Positions 6,054-13,054 of a stretch of DNA of 14,633 bases are shown piece after piece. Each line of letters starts with the position of its first letter. The first letter of the stretch is position 1. This DNA is from DATBLZ01 sp036555065 (lineage in GTDB: Bacteria > Pseudomonadota > Gammaproteobacteria > Steroidobacterales > Rariloculaceae). The notes below the pieces were generated by a model. It did not search any database. It saw only the letters and a program-made list of their open reading frames with translations, and was not told the origin of the DNA. A program made the position numbers and the translations under genes. The stretch covers positions 1-14,633 of the forward strand of contig DATBLZ010000083.1 of assembly GCA_036555065.1 (NCBI GenBank). The letters run 5' to 3'.

Positions 6054-8098
6054 CCGGCGCGCACATGGCCGCGACCGAGCTCAAGCATTTGACCGTCGAG
6101 ACGGACGGCGACGGCATTTGCCGGCTCACGCTCGACAAGGCTGATTCATCGAGCAATACGCTCTCCCAGGCCGTCCTCGCCGAGGTCGAAGCGGCGCTCG
6201 GGCGCATCACGGCCAGTCGCCCTCGAGGCGTCGTCATACGCTCCGCGAAGAAATCGGGATTCATCCTCGGCGCCGACGTCAACGAGTTCGTGGGTTTGAG
6301 GTCGGCGGGCGAAGCCACGGCCGCGGCAGCGCGCGGCCAGCAGCTCATGGCGCGAATCGCGGCACTCGAGTGCCCTACGGTCGCGGTGCTCAACGGCTTC
6401 GCGCTCGGCGGTGGGCTCGAGCTTGCGCTCGCGTGCAACTATCGCGTCGCCGAGCTCGGCTACGAGCGGACGCTCGGCCTGCCGGAGGTGCAGCTCGGCA
6501 TTCATCCGGGTTTTGGCGGAACGGTGCGCGCCGTGGAGCTGCTCGGGGCTCCGCTCGCGCTCGATCTCATGCTCACGGGCCGCTCGTTGGCGCCGCTCGA
6601 GGCACAGGCTGCGGGACTCGTCGACCGCGTCGTCGAGGCCGGCGCGCTCGACGCCGCGGCCGTCGAGCTCGTTAGGACCGAGCCGCCGCGACAACGCGCA
6701 CGTTGGTACCACCGATTGCTCACGCTCGCGCCGCTGCGGGGATGGCTCGCACGGCGGGCGCGCGCACGTGTCGCGGCGCGAGCATCGCCGGAGCACTACC
6801 CGGCGCCGTTTGCGATCATTGATCTTTGGGCCCGCTACGCGGGCCGCGGTCCGGCGGCGTACCGCGCCGAAGTCGAGTCGATCGGCCGATTGTTGGTGGG
6901 ACCGACGAGCAAGAACCTCGTGCGTGTGTTCTTGCTGCGCGAGCGGCTGCGCAATCTCGTGCCGAAGTCGGGCAACGTCGAGCGCGTTCACGTCGTCGGC
7001 GCCGGCATCATGGGCGGGGACATCGCCGCGTGGTGCGCGCTCAAGGGACTCACGGTGACGCTGCAGGACCGCGCACTCACCTACGTCACGCCGGCACTCG
7101 AGCGCGCGCGTGTGCTCTTCGCGCGGCGTCTCCGCGCGCCCGGTGCAGCCGAAGCGGCGTCCGCGCGTTTGGCGGCGGATGTCGATGCAGAGAGCATCGG
7201 CGCGGCGGATGTCGTGCTCGAGGCCATCGTCGAGGATCTCGATGCCAAGCGAAACCTATTCCGCGGTCTCGAGAGCAAACTGCGCGGCGATACGCTGTTG
7301 GCGACGAATACATCGAGCTTGCGCATTGAGGACTTGGCGCCGGCGTTGGCGTTGCCGCAGCGGTTGGTCGGCCTGCACTTCTTCAATCCCGTCGCTCAAC
7401 TGCCGCTCGTCGAGGTCATCCGCGGAGCGGCCACGGGTGACGACACCCATGCGCGGGCGCTCGCCTTCGTGATCCAAATCGGGAAGCTGCCCCTGCCCTG
7501 CCGCAGCGCGCCCGGCTTCCTCGTCAATCGCGTGCTCATGCCGTATATGCTCGAGGCGCTGCGCGCCCACGAGGACGGCGAGGCGCTCGAGAGAATCGAT
7601 GCCGCGGCAATTGCATTCGGGATGCCCGTAGGCCCGATCGAGCTCGCGGATCAGGTCGGCCTCGACACGGCGCGCCATGTCGCGCGCATCTTGAGCGCGG
7701 CTTTCAGCGGGCAGGTCCCGAAAGCCCTCGATGCCAAAGTCGAAGCAGGCAAGCTCGGCGTCAAGAGCGGTGAAGGTTTTTACAAATACGTCGGCGGACG
7801 CGCACAGAAGGCGCGCGGCTATCCGCGTCCCGACCGAGATCTCGAAGACCGTCTCGTGCTCCCACTCCTCAATGAAGCGTGCGCATGTCTTGCCGAAGGC
7901 ATCGTCGCCGATGCCGATCTGCTCGATGCAGGCATGGTGTTCGGCACTGGATTCGCGCCGTTTACGGGCGGCCCGATCCACTACGCTCGGCAGCGCGGCA
8001 TCGATGAAGTCGTGAGCCGACTCGCGGAGTTGCAGCGACGTTTCGGCCCTCGTTTTGCGCCTCATTCGGGCTGGTCACGCCTGTCCGCGAAGGCGTGA
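6050..8098 (+). CDS. fadJ: Bifunctional enoyl-CoA hydratase/3-hydroxyacyl-CoA dehydrogenase, FadJ-like
   Basis: A 682-aa fatty-acid beta-oxidation alpha subunit. The N-terminal crotonase domain (about 14-200) has NGFALGGGLE with E124 and LGLPE with E146. The 22-residue spacing matches FadJ rather than FadB. After an Arg-rich linker comes the dehydrogenase NAD site VVGAGIMGGDIA (315-326), then TNTSS (419-423) and GLHFFNPV (441-448; catalytic H443). The C-terminal domain (about 497-682) includes GFLVNRVLMPY. It should hydrate enoyl-CoA and oxidise 3-hydroxyacyl-CoA. The GTG at 6050 overlaps the EEP stop; ATG at 6065 is an alternative, and neither has a clear ribosome site. The thiolase partner (fadI/fadA) is not adjacent, which is unusual. 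FadJ-like versus FadB-like is by motif spacing only. Confidence 0.9.
   Translation: MTGAHMAATELKHLTVETDGDGICRLTLDKADSSSNTLSQAVLAEVEAALGRITASRPRGVVIRSAKKSGFILGADVNEFVGLRSAGEATAAAARGQQLMARIAALECPTVAVLNGFALGGGLELALACNYRVAELGYERTLGLPEVQLGIHPGFGGTVRAVELLGAPLALDLMLTGRSLAPLEAQAAGLVDRVVEAGALDAAAVELVRTEPPRQRARWYHRLLTLAPLRGWLARRARARVAARASPEHYPAPFAIIDLWARYAGRGPAAYRAEVESIGRLLVGPTSKNLVRVFLLRERLRNLVPKSGNVERVHVVGAGIMGGDIAAWCALKGLTVTLQDRALTYVTPALERARVLFARRLRAPGAAEAASARLAADVDAESIGAADVVLEAIVEDLDAKRNLFRGLESKLRGDTLLATNTSSLRIEDLAPALALPQRLVGLHFFNPVAQLPLVEVIRGAATGDDTHARALAFVIQIGKLPLPCRSAPGFLVNRVLMPYMLEALRAHEDGEALERIDAAAIAFGMPVGPIELADQVGLDTARHVARILSAAFSGQVPKALDAKVEAGKLGVKSGEGFYKYVGGRAQKARGYPRPDRDLEDRLVLPLLNEACACLAEGIVADADLLDAGMVFGTGFAPFTGGPIHYARQRGIDEVVSRLAELQRRFGPRFAPHSGWSRLSAKA
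7491..7498 (-). other. KOPS-like octamer pointing to dif
   Basis: CCCTGCCC on the + strand is GGGCAGGG on the - strand, right of dif, so it points leftward toward it. It lies inside the FadJ-like gene, so coding constraint could equally explain it. Confidence 0.35.
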
Positions 8099-8103
8099 AG
8101 TCG

Positions 8104-8131
8104 TTATCAGCCCTAATGAACTGCCTATGCT
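8104..8131 (+). promoter_or_regulatory. Possible sigma70-type promoter for the cNMP-rhodanese gene
   Basis: TTATCA (8104-8109) and TATGCT (8126-8131) are separated by 16 bp, each matching 4 of 6 consensus bases, in the 80-bp gap after the FadJ gene. No strong ribosome site precedes the ATG at 8179. Moderate resemblance only. Confidence 0.35.
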
Positions 8132-8178
8132 AGAGTACCAGCGGTCGGCTGAACGCGGGACTGCGCTTTTCTCATCGA

Positions 8179-9219
8179 ATGAGCAAGAACCTCGATATCA
8201 ACCAGCTTAAAACGCTTATCCCGATAAGCAGCCTCAAGAAGGATAACCTTCAAGCCTTGGTGAAGAAGACCGAGGTTCGCGAAGCGCGCCCCGGCGAGCG
8301 GCTGTTCAACGAGGGGGACGCGGCGAAGCGCACCGTATATGTGCTGTCCGGCAGCGTCGATTTGCGCAAAGGCGAAAAAACTCTCGCGTCGATCATCGGC
8401 GGCAGCGAGCAAGCGCGGAATCCTCTTGCCCCGCAACTCCCGCGGCACGTCTCAGCCATTGCAACGACGGCGACGACGTACATAACGATCGACAGTGACT
8501 TGCTCGACGTGATGCTGACTTGGGATCAAACCGGCCAATACGAGGTCAGCGAGCTCCAAAACCAGGCGAACTCGGCCGACGATTGGATGACGACGCTGCT
8601 GCAGACCAAGGCTTTCCACAAGATTCCGCCGGCGAACATACAGGCAATCTTCATGCGCCTGCAGAAGGTCAGCCACAAGGCCGGTGACGTCGTAATCAAG
8701 CAAGGCGACGAAGGCGACTATTTTTACGTCATTACGCGCGGCCGCTGCGTCGTTACGCGCGAGACTCCGCTCAATAAAGAAGGAATACGGTTGGCCGAGC
8801 TCGGCGTCGGCGACACGTTCGGCGAGGAAGCGTTGATCTCGCAAGCCAAACGCAACGCGACTGTCTTCATGGAGACCGAAGGCACGCTGATGCGCCTCGG
8901 CAAGCAGGACTTTCAGACGCTCCTCAACGAGCCGATGCTCGAGTGGGTCGACAAGAAGCGCGCCGAGGAGATCGTCGCGGGCGGTGGCCAATGGCTCGAC
9001 GTGAGGTTGCCGAGCGAGTTCGAGGCCTACCACAACGAGGGCGCCATCAACGTGCCACTCTATTTCATACGTCTCAAGCTCAAGACGTTGAATCCCGACG
9101 TTCCGTACGTCGTTTGCTGCGACACGGGGCGACGCAGCTCCGCGGGCGCGTTCATTCTCAATGAACGCGGTTTTCACACATTCGTATTAAAGGGCGGACT
9201 CAACCGCAACGAGCTCTAG
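8179..9219 (+). CDS. Tandem cyclic-nucleotide-binding domains fused to a rhodanese domain
   Basis: A 346-aa cytoplasmic protein with three domains. The first cNMP-type barrel (about 15-115) starts like the family (GERLFNEGDAAKRTVYVLSGSV) but has lost the phosphate-binding cassette. The second (about 140-250) keeps KQGDEGDYFYVITRGRC and FGEEALISQAKRNATV (214-229) with the phosphate-binding Arg at R225, so it may bind cAMP or cGMP. The C-terminal rhodanese domain (about 260-346) has LDVRLPSEFEAYHNEGAINVPL and active-site loop CDTGRRS with Cys314. No helix-turn-helix is present, so it is not a Crp-type regulator. A cyclic-nucleotide-gated sulfurtransferase or persulfide sensor is inferred. Its TAG lies 4 bp from the pilZ stop (convergent). 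Confidence 0.88.
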   Translation: MSKNLDINQLKTLIPISSLKKDNLQALVKKTEVREARPGERLFNEGDAAKRTVYVLSGSVDLRKGEKTLASIIGGSEQARNPLAPQLPRHVSAIATTATTYITIDSDLLDVMLTWDQTGQYEVSELQNQANSADDWMTTLLQTKAFHKIPPANIQAIFMRLQKVSHKAGDVVIKQGDEGDYFYVITRGRCVVTRETPLNKEGIRLAELGVGDTFGEEALISQAKRNATVFMETEGTLMRLGKQDFQTLLNEPMLEWVDKKRAEEIVAGGGQWLDVRLPSEFEAYHNEGAINVPLYFIRLKLKTLNPDVPYVVCCDTGRRSSAGAFILNERGFHTFVLKGGLNRNEL

Positions 9220-9223
9220 GCGA

Positions 9224-9562
9224 CTAGATCGTGTGCGTGGGCTTATCGCCGCCGAGCGCGCCGGCGAGATAGTTCTCGATGCGTTTTTGCGTGTTGCCCT
9301 GGTCTTGCTCGCTGAACTGCACGCCGATGCCCGCCGTGCGCTTGCCTTGGGCGCCTTTGGGCGTAATCCAGATGACTCGGCCTGCAACCGGTATCTTTTC
9401 CTCGTCGCCCATGAGGCTCAGGAGCATGAATACTTCGTCCCCGAGCTTGTAGCTCGAGTTCGTAGGAATGAACAGCCCACCGTTTTGGACGAACGGCATA
9501 TAGGCCAGGTACAAGGCGCTCTTGTCCTTGATCGTCAAAGTCAGGAGCCCGGGTTTGCTCAC
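9224..9562 (-). CDS. pilZ: Type IV pilus biogenesis protein PilZ
   Basis: A 112-aa single PilZ domain of the founding type (P. aeruginosa PilZ has 118 aa), needed for type IV pilus assembly and twitching through contacts with FimX and PilB (known from Pseudomonas and Xanthomonas). Conserved stretches are LTLTIKDKSALYLAYMPFV (7-25), GGLFIPT (28-34), LGDEVFMLLSLM (40-51) and VIWITPKGAQGKR (63-75). The c-di-GMP motifs RxxxR and DxSxxG are absent, as in PilZ itself. The GTG start at 9562 fits the family length and has GAGGG at 9568-9572 with 5-nt spacing; the frame upstream is shadow sequence of holB. The start lies 2 nt after the holB TAA. It is the last gene of the operon. Confidence 0.93.
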   Translation of the reverse strand: MSKPGLLTLTIKDKSALYLAYMPFVQNGGLFIPTNSSYKLGDEVFMLLSLMGDEEKIPVAGRVIWITPKGAQGKRTAGIGVQFSEQDQGNTQKRIENYLAGALGGDKPTHTI

Positions 9563-9564
9563 AG

Positions 9565-10560
9565 TTACCCTCGTTCGGCGACAAAGCCCATCAATAGCGC
9601 GCGCAGCGCGAGCTCGGCGTTGACTCCGCCGTCGAGCTGCAACCGAAGCCTTTCGACGGCCGCAAACTGCTGAAACAGCGCGGCCAATCTGAGCCCCGGC
9701 CATGCATTATGCAACACCGGATTAGTCCCGACTGTGACGGGCTTCGAAGCGTCGGCGAGGACCCGCGCACGGACGACCGCATGGATGCGGCGGCCGAGCC
9801 AATCGAGCGTCGCGTCGAGATCTTCGTCCCCCCACTGGTCGGCGACCTCGATGGGGTCGCGCTTCGACTCATACACGAGATTAAGAGATGCCTCTAACTC
9901 ATTGATCTTACTAATGTACTCTTCGGACTCCGCGGCCGCCGCCCAGAGGGGAGCGAGCTCCGGCCTCGCGGCTCTGCCCCGCTCGGCTGGCGCGCTCGGC
10001 GGCGCGCGGACCACGAGCGTTTGGCAGCGGCTCCGGATCGTGCTCGCAAGCCTGCCCGGCTGATGGCTCACGAGCAGCATGTAGGTACCGGGACTCGGCT
10101 CCTCGAGCGCCTTGAGCAGCGCGTTGGCGGCGGGGACGGTCAGGGCTTCCGCGGGCTCGACGACGACGACCTTGCTGCCGCCGTGAAAGCTCTTCAGCGC
10201 AAGGGCATCGGTGACGGCGCGAACCTGCTCGATGCTGATCGACCGTTTGTCCTCGGCCGGAAAGACGCAATGGAGGTCCGGGTGATGGTCGAGGGCTTGG
10301 GCGCGATTGCGCATGGCCTCGAGGGCTGCTGCCGCCGGGAGATCGGGCGGCGGGGCCGCGCCGACCCGGCCCCGCAACAGCCGGTCGGCAAACACGAGCG
10401 CAAGGTTGAGCTTGCCTAGACCGGGCCGACCCGTGATGAGCCAGGCGTGCCCGAGACGCCCTCGCGTCGCGGCATCCTCGAGCCGTTGCAGAGGCTCGCG
10501 GAGCCAGATACACAAGCGTCCGCCGAGCTCCGCGAGCGCGTCACCCGGCACGTCGATCAC
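9565..10560 (-). CDS. holB: DNA polymerase III delta' subunit
   Basis: About 331 aa (E. coli 334), the delta' subunit of the clamp loader. Seen: GHAWLITGRPGLGK (37-50), a degenerate P-loop with Leu after Lys as expected for an ATPase-dead delta'; PAANALLKALEEP (143-155); and the arginine-finger SRC motif (177-179). The usual zinc module with four Cys between the P-loop and the Walker B region is missing: residues 63-97 are Ala/Pro-rich with no Cys, and C98 stands alone. Residues 211-234 are encoded by an AT-richer patch (9859-9930) with unusual codons such as TTA and AGT. The start is uncertain: GTG 10560, GTG 10551 or TTG 10563, all overlapping the tmk end. Identity rests on motifs and on position between tmk and pilZ. 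Confidence 0.88.
   Translation of the reverse strand: MIDVPGDALAELGGRLCIWLREPLQRLEDAATRGRLGHAWLITGRPGLGKLNLALVFADRLLRGRVGAAPPPDLPAAAALEAMRNRAQALDHHPDLHCVFPAEDKRSISIEQVRAVTDALALKSFHGGSKVVVVEPAEALTVPAANALLKALEEPSPGTYMLLVSHQPGRLASTIRSRCQTLVVRAPPSAPAERGRAARPELAPLWAAAAESEEYISKINELEASLNLVYESKRDPIEVADQWGDEDLDATLDWLGRRIHAVVRARVLADASKPVTVGTNPVLHNAWPGLRLAALFQQFAAVERLRLQLDGGVNAELALRALLMGFVAERG
9568..9572 (-). promoter_or_regulatory. Ribosome-binding site that fixes the pilZ GTG start
   Basis: GAGGG on the - strand ends 5 nt before the GTG at 9562 and lies within the last codons of holB, immediately before its TAA (9567-9565). This supports GTG rather than the upstream in-frame ATG and implies translational coupling of pilZ to holB. 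Confidence 0.6.
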
Positions 10561-11185
10561 CAAACTGCGCTTCGAATGCGTCGAGAGTTTCCAAGAGCTG
10601 CCGTTCGACCTCGCCGAGCGGGCGGCTTGCGTCGACGACTTTGATGCGCTGCGGGTACCGGCGCGCGCGCTCGAGGTACGCCGCGCGTACACGCTCGAAG
10701 AACTGCCGGTCTTCGCGCTCGAAGCGATCGAGCGGCCGGCCGCTGATGCGCGCGAGCCCGACGTCGACAGGCGCATCGAGCAACAGCGTCAGGTCGGCCT
10801 GCAGCCCGCCGAGGACGCCGGCCTCGAGCCGGCTCAGAAACTCCTGATCGGCGCCGCGGCCGCCGCCCTGATAGGCGAATGTCGCATCCGCGAAGCGGTC
10901 GCAGACGACCCAGCGGCCGCTCGCGAGCGCGGGCTCGATGACCGCTTCGACGTGCACGGCACGGGCCGCAAACATGAGCACGGCCTCGGTTTCAGCCGTG
11001 AGGCGGCCGTGCGTGCCCGCGAGCAACCATTCGCGGATGTGCTCGCCGATCGGGGTGCCGCCCGGCTCGCGTGTGGTCACGACATCGCGCCCGCGCGCCT
11101 CGAGCCGCCCGCCAATCAGCCCGAGGCAGGTCGACTTGCCGACGCCCTCCGCTCCTTCCAAGGTGATGAATGCCCCGCGCGCCAT
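10541..11185 (-). CDS. tmk: Thymidylate kinase
   Basis: A 214-aa kinase phosphorylating dTMP to dTDP for dTTP synthesis. Motifs are P-loop GAEGVGKS (11-18), REPGG (39-43), DRF (96-98), the TMP-binding AYQGGGRG (104-111) and the LID region GRPLDRFERED (149-159). The ATG at 11185 follows the mltG TAG by one base and has AGGAG at 11193-11197 with 7-nt spacing, so longer upstream frames are rejected. The stop overlaps the holB start by about 10-20 bp. Confidence 0.96.
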   Translation of the reverse strand: MARGAFITLEGAEGVGKSTCLGLIGGRLEARGRDVVTTREPGGTPIGEHIREWLLAGTHGRLTAETEAVLMFAARAVHVEAVIEPALASGRWVVCDRFADATFAYQGGGRGADQEFLSRLEAGVLGGLQADLTLLLDAPVDVGLARISGRPLDRFEREDRQFFERVRAAYLERARRYPQRIKVVDASRPLGEVERQLLETLDAFEAQFGDRRAG

Positions 11186-11186
11186 G

Positions 11187-12203
11187 CTACGGCTCCTGCT
11201 CGAGGCGCTCGAGATACGCCCTGACGGCTTCGTTGTGCTCATCGATCGTCGCCGAGAACCGGTGGCCGCCGTCGGGCTCCCCCGTGGCGACGAAGTAGAG
11301 CGCGTCGGTGAGCTCGGGTTTTACCGCGGCCTCGATCGAGGCCGCGCTCGGCAGCGCGATCGGCGTCGGCGGTAAGCCGCGGCGCGTGTACGTGTTGTAT
11401 GGCGTATCGCGAGCGAGGTCGCGGCGGCGTAGGTTGCCGTCGAAACTCTCGCCGAGCCCATAGATGACGGTCGGATCGGTCTGCAAGCGCATGCCGCGCG
11501 CGAGGCGTTGCTGGAAGACGCCGGAGATTTTCCCGCGCTCGGCCGGCAACGCAGTCTCCTTCTCGATGATCGACGCGAGGATTAGAGCGGAGTATGGATC
11601 AGTGAGGACCGTTTGTGGATCGCGTGCCTGCCAAGCGGCTTCGAGCGTGGTCTGCAGCGCTTCGTGGGCCGAGCGCAGCACGACGAGCTCGGGCGTTCCC
11701 TTTGGAAACACATAGGTATCAGGCAGAAACTGGCCTTCGGGGTGCAGCCCCGGCGAGCCGAGCTCGGCCATGATCTCCGCGGGCTCGAGATCGAGCGGGA
11801 CGATCGCCGGGTGGGCGCGCAGCGCCGCGCGTAGGTCCGCGAATCGCCAGCCTTCGACGACGGTCAACGAATACGTGACGACGTTTCCGTCGACGAGCAT
11901 TCGCAGCAATTCGAGCGAGCTCGTGCCGGGCTGCAATCGGTACTCCCCGGCCTGAATCCGTACGGCGTCGCCCGTGAGGCGCGCGTACCAGGTCAGGAGC
12001 CGCGGGTGCGGAAGCACGCCTTCGGCGTTGAGGTTTGCGGCGAGTCGTGCCAACGGCGTTCCCGTTGCAACCTCGAACGCGACCGATTCCCCCGCCACGG
12101 GCAACGGCGCCTGCAACGTGCGCCAAACGATGACCCCGGCCGCGCCCGCGCCGCCGACGGCGAGCAGCGCCGCGAGGGACGCGACTTTGAGCGCCCTAGT
12201 CAC
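11187..12203 (-). CDS. mltG: Endolytic peptidoglycan transglycosylase MltG
   Basis: A 338-aa inner-membrane YceG-family protein (E. coli 340 aa) that cleaves nascent glycan strands and is thought to terminate their elongation. One N-terminal membrane segment (about 5-27) is followed by a LysM-like part and the catalytic domain: EGQFLPDTYVFPKGT (156-170), ASIIEKETALPAERGKISGVF (210-230) with catalytic E214, and LQTDPTVIYGLG. The GTG at 12203 gives the family length and overlaps the pabC TAG by 8 bp; GTG 12215 is an alternative. It sits between pabC and tmk as in many gammaproteobacteria. Confidence 0.94.
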   Translation of the reverse strand: MTRALKVASLAALLAVGGAGAAGVIVWRTLQAPLPVAGESVAFEVATGTPLARLAANLNAEGVLPHPRLLTWYARLTGDAVRIQAGEYRLQPGTSSLELLRMLVDGNVVTYSLTVVEGWRFADLRAALRAHPAIVPLDLEPAEIMAELGSPGLHPEGQFLPDTYVFPKGTPELVVLRSAHEALQTTLEAAWQARDPQTVLTDPYSALILASIIEKETALPAERGKISGVFQQRLARGMRLQTDPTVIYGLGESFDGNLRRRDLARDTPYNTYTRRGLPPTPIALPSAASIEAAVKPELTDALYFVATGEPDGGHRFSATIDEHNEAVRAYLERLEQEP

Positions 12204-13008
12204 TGCCGATCGCACCCAGCCGCGCTGCCAGCCGCCGCGTGACGGGACCAACGGCGTAGGTCTGGTCGTCCAAGCGACAGACGGGACGGACCCCGAACAG
12301 TGAGTTCGTGACGAACAGCTCGTCCGCCTGCGTGAGATCCGTGACGTCCAAATCGACTTCCTGTGCCACGAGCCCGAGCGGGACGCAGGCTTCCAACACG
12401 AGTCGGCGCATGACGCCGCGGACGCCGCACCGGTCGAGGCGCGGCGTGCACACGCGCGCACCGAACGCCGCGAACACGTTGTTGCTCGTAGCGCTCACAA
12501 CGTGTCCACTCGTGCTCAACAGCAGACCCTCGTCAAGACCGCGTTTCTGCAATTCTAGCTGAGCCAGCACGTGCTCCAAGCGGCACAGGTGCTTCAACCC
12601 AGCGAGGTGCGGATTCTCGCCGAGGCGCGTTGCACACGTGACGAGCGCAACCGGATCGGCAGAATGCGCGGACGGCCATGGCGCGGCACCGACGATGACG
12701 GTCGGCACCGCGTCCGCAGGCGGACGATACCCGCGCGCGCCGATGCCGCGCGTCACGATGACCTTGATGACGGCGCGGTCGCGAGGCGGAGTTTGCGCGG
12801 CGATCTCGCGCCGGAGCTCGGCGTCGCGCGGCGCCGGAATCGCGAGGCGCTCGCAGCCGGCCACGAGCCGCTCGAGGTGGTAGTCCAACCAACGGATGGC
12901 GCCGCCGGCCGCGGCCATCGTCTCGAACAAACCGTCGCCATACGCGAGCCCGCGGTCGCGAGGGTCGACCCCAGTAAGTTTGCCATTCACCGACCAAGCC
13001 GTATGCAC
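12196..13008 (-). CDS. pabC: Aminodeoxychorismate lyase
   Basis: A 270-aa PLP enzyme of fold type IV that converts 4-amino-4-deoxychorismate to p-aminobenzoate and pyruvate for folate synthesis. Seen: SVNGKLTGVDPRDRGLAYGD (6-25), GLFET (26-30) and GLKHLCRLEHVLAQ (137-150), with K139 as the PLP-binding Lys. The GTG at 13008 has AAGGA at 13013-13017 and puts the VNG motif at the normal distance; the open frame further up to 13149 overlaps fabF and is rejected. A 46-bp gap separates it from fabF. Confidence 0.93.
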   Translation of the reverse strand: MHTAWSVNGKLTGVDPRDRGLAYGDGLFETMAAAGGAIRWLDYHLERLVAGCERLAIPAPRDAELRREIAAQTPPRDRAVIKVIVTRGIGARGYRPPADAVPTVIVGAAPWPSAHSADPVALVTCATRLGENPHLAGLKHLCRLEHVLAQLELQKRGLDEGLLLSTSGHVVSATSNNVFAAFGARVCTPRLDRCGVRGVMRRLVLEACVPLGLVAQEVDLDVTDLTQADELFVTNSLFGVRPVCRLDDQTYAVGPVTRRLAARLGAIGSD

Positions 13009-13054
13009 GGTTTCCTTACCCGGACGCGGCGCGTCCGAACGGCGCGGGCCTGAC

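Noticed and set aside
6146..6991. - strand open frame (281 codons) opposite the FadJ-like gene
   Set aside because: An antisense shadow of a conserved enzyme, Arg-rich and low-complexity; likewise the frame at 7256-8065.
10561..10776. Upstream extension of holB (and likewise of pabC to 13149, mltG to 12461, glpQ to 4792, the lipoprotein to 3872)
   Set aside because: The extensions overlap the preceding gene out of frame and are Arg/Ser-rich; family N-termini and ribosome sites support the shorter starts.
10307..11224. Long + strand open frame (305 codons) opposite tmk and holB
   Set aside because: It mirrors two well-conserved genes; GC-rich antisense frames stay open by composition, and its product resembles no family.
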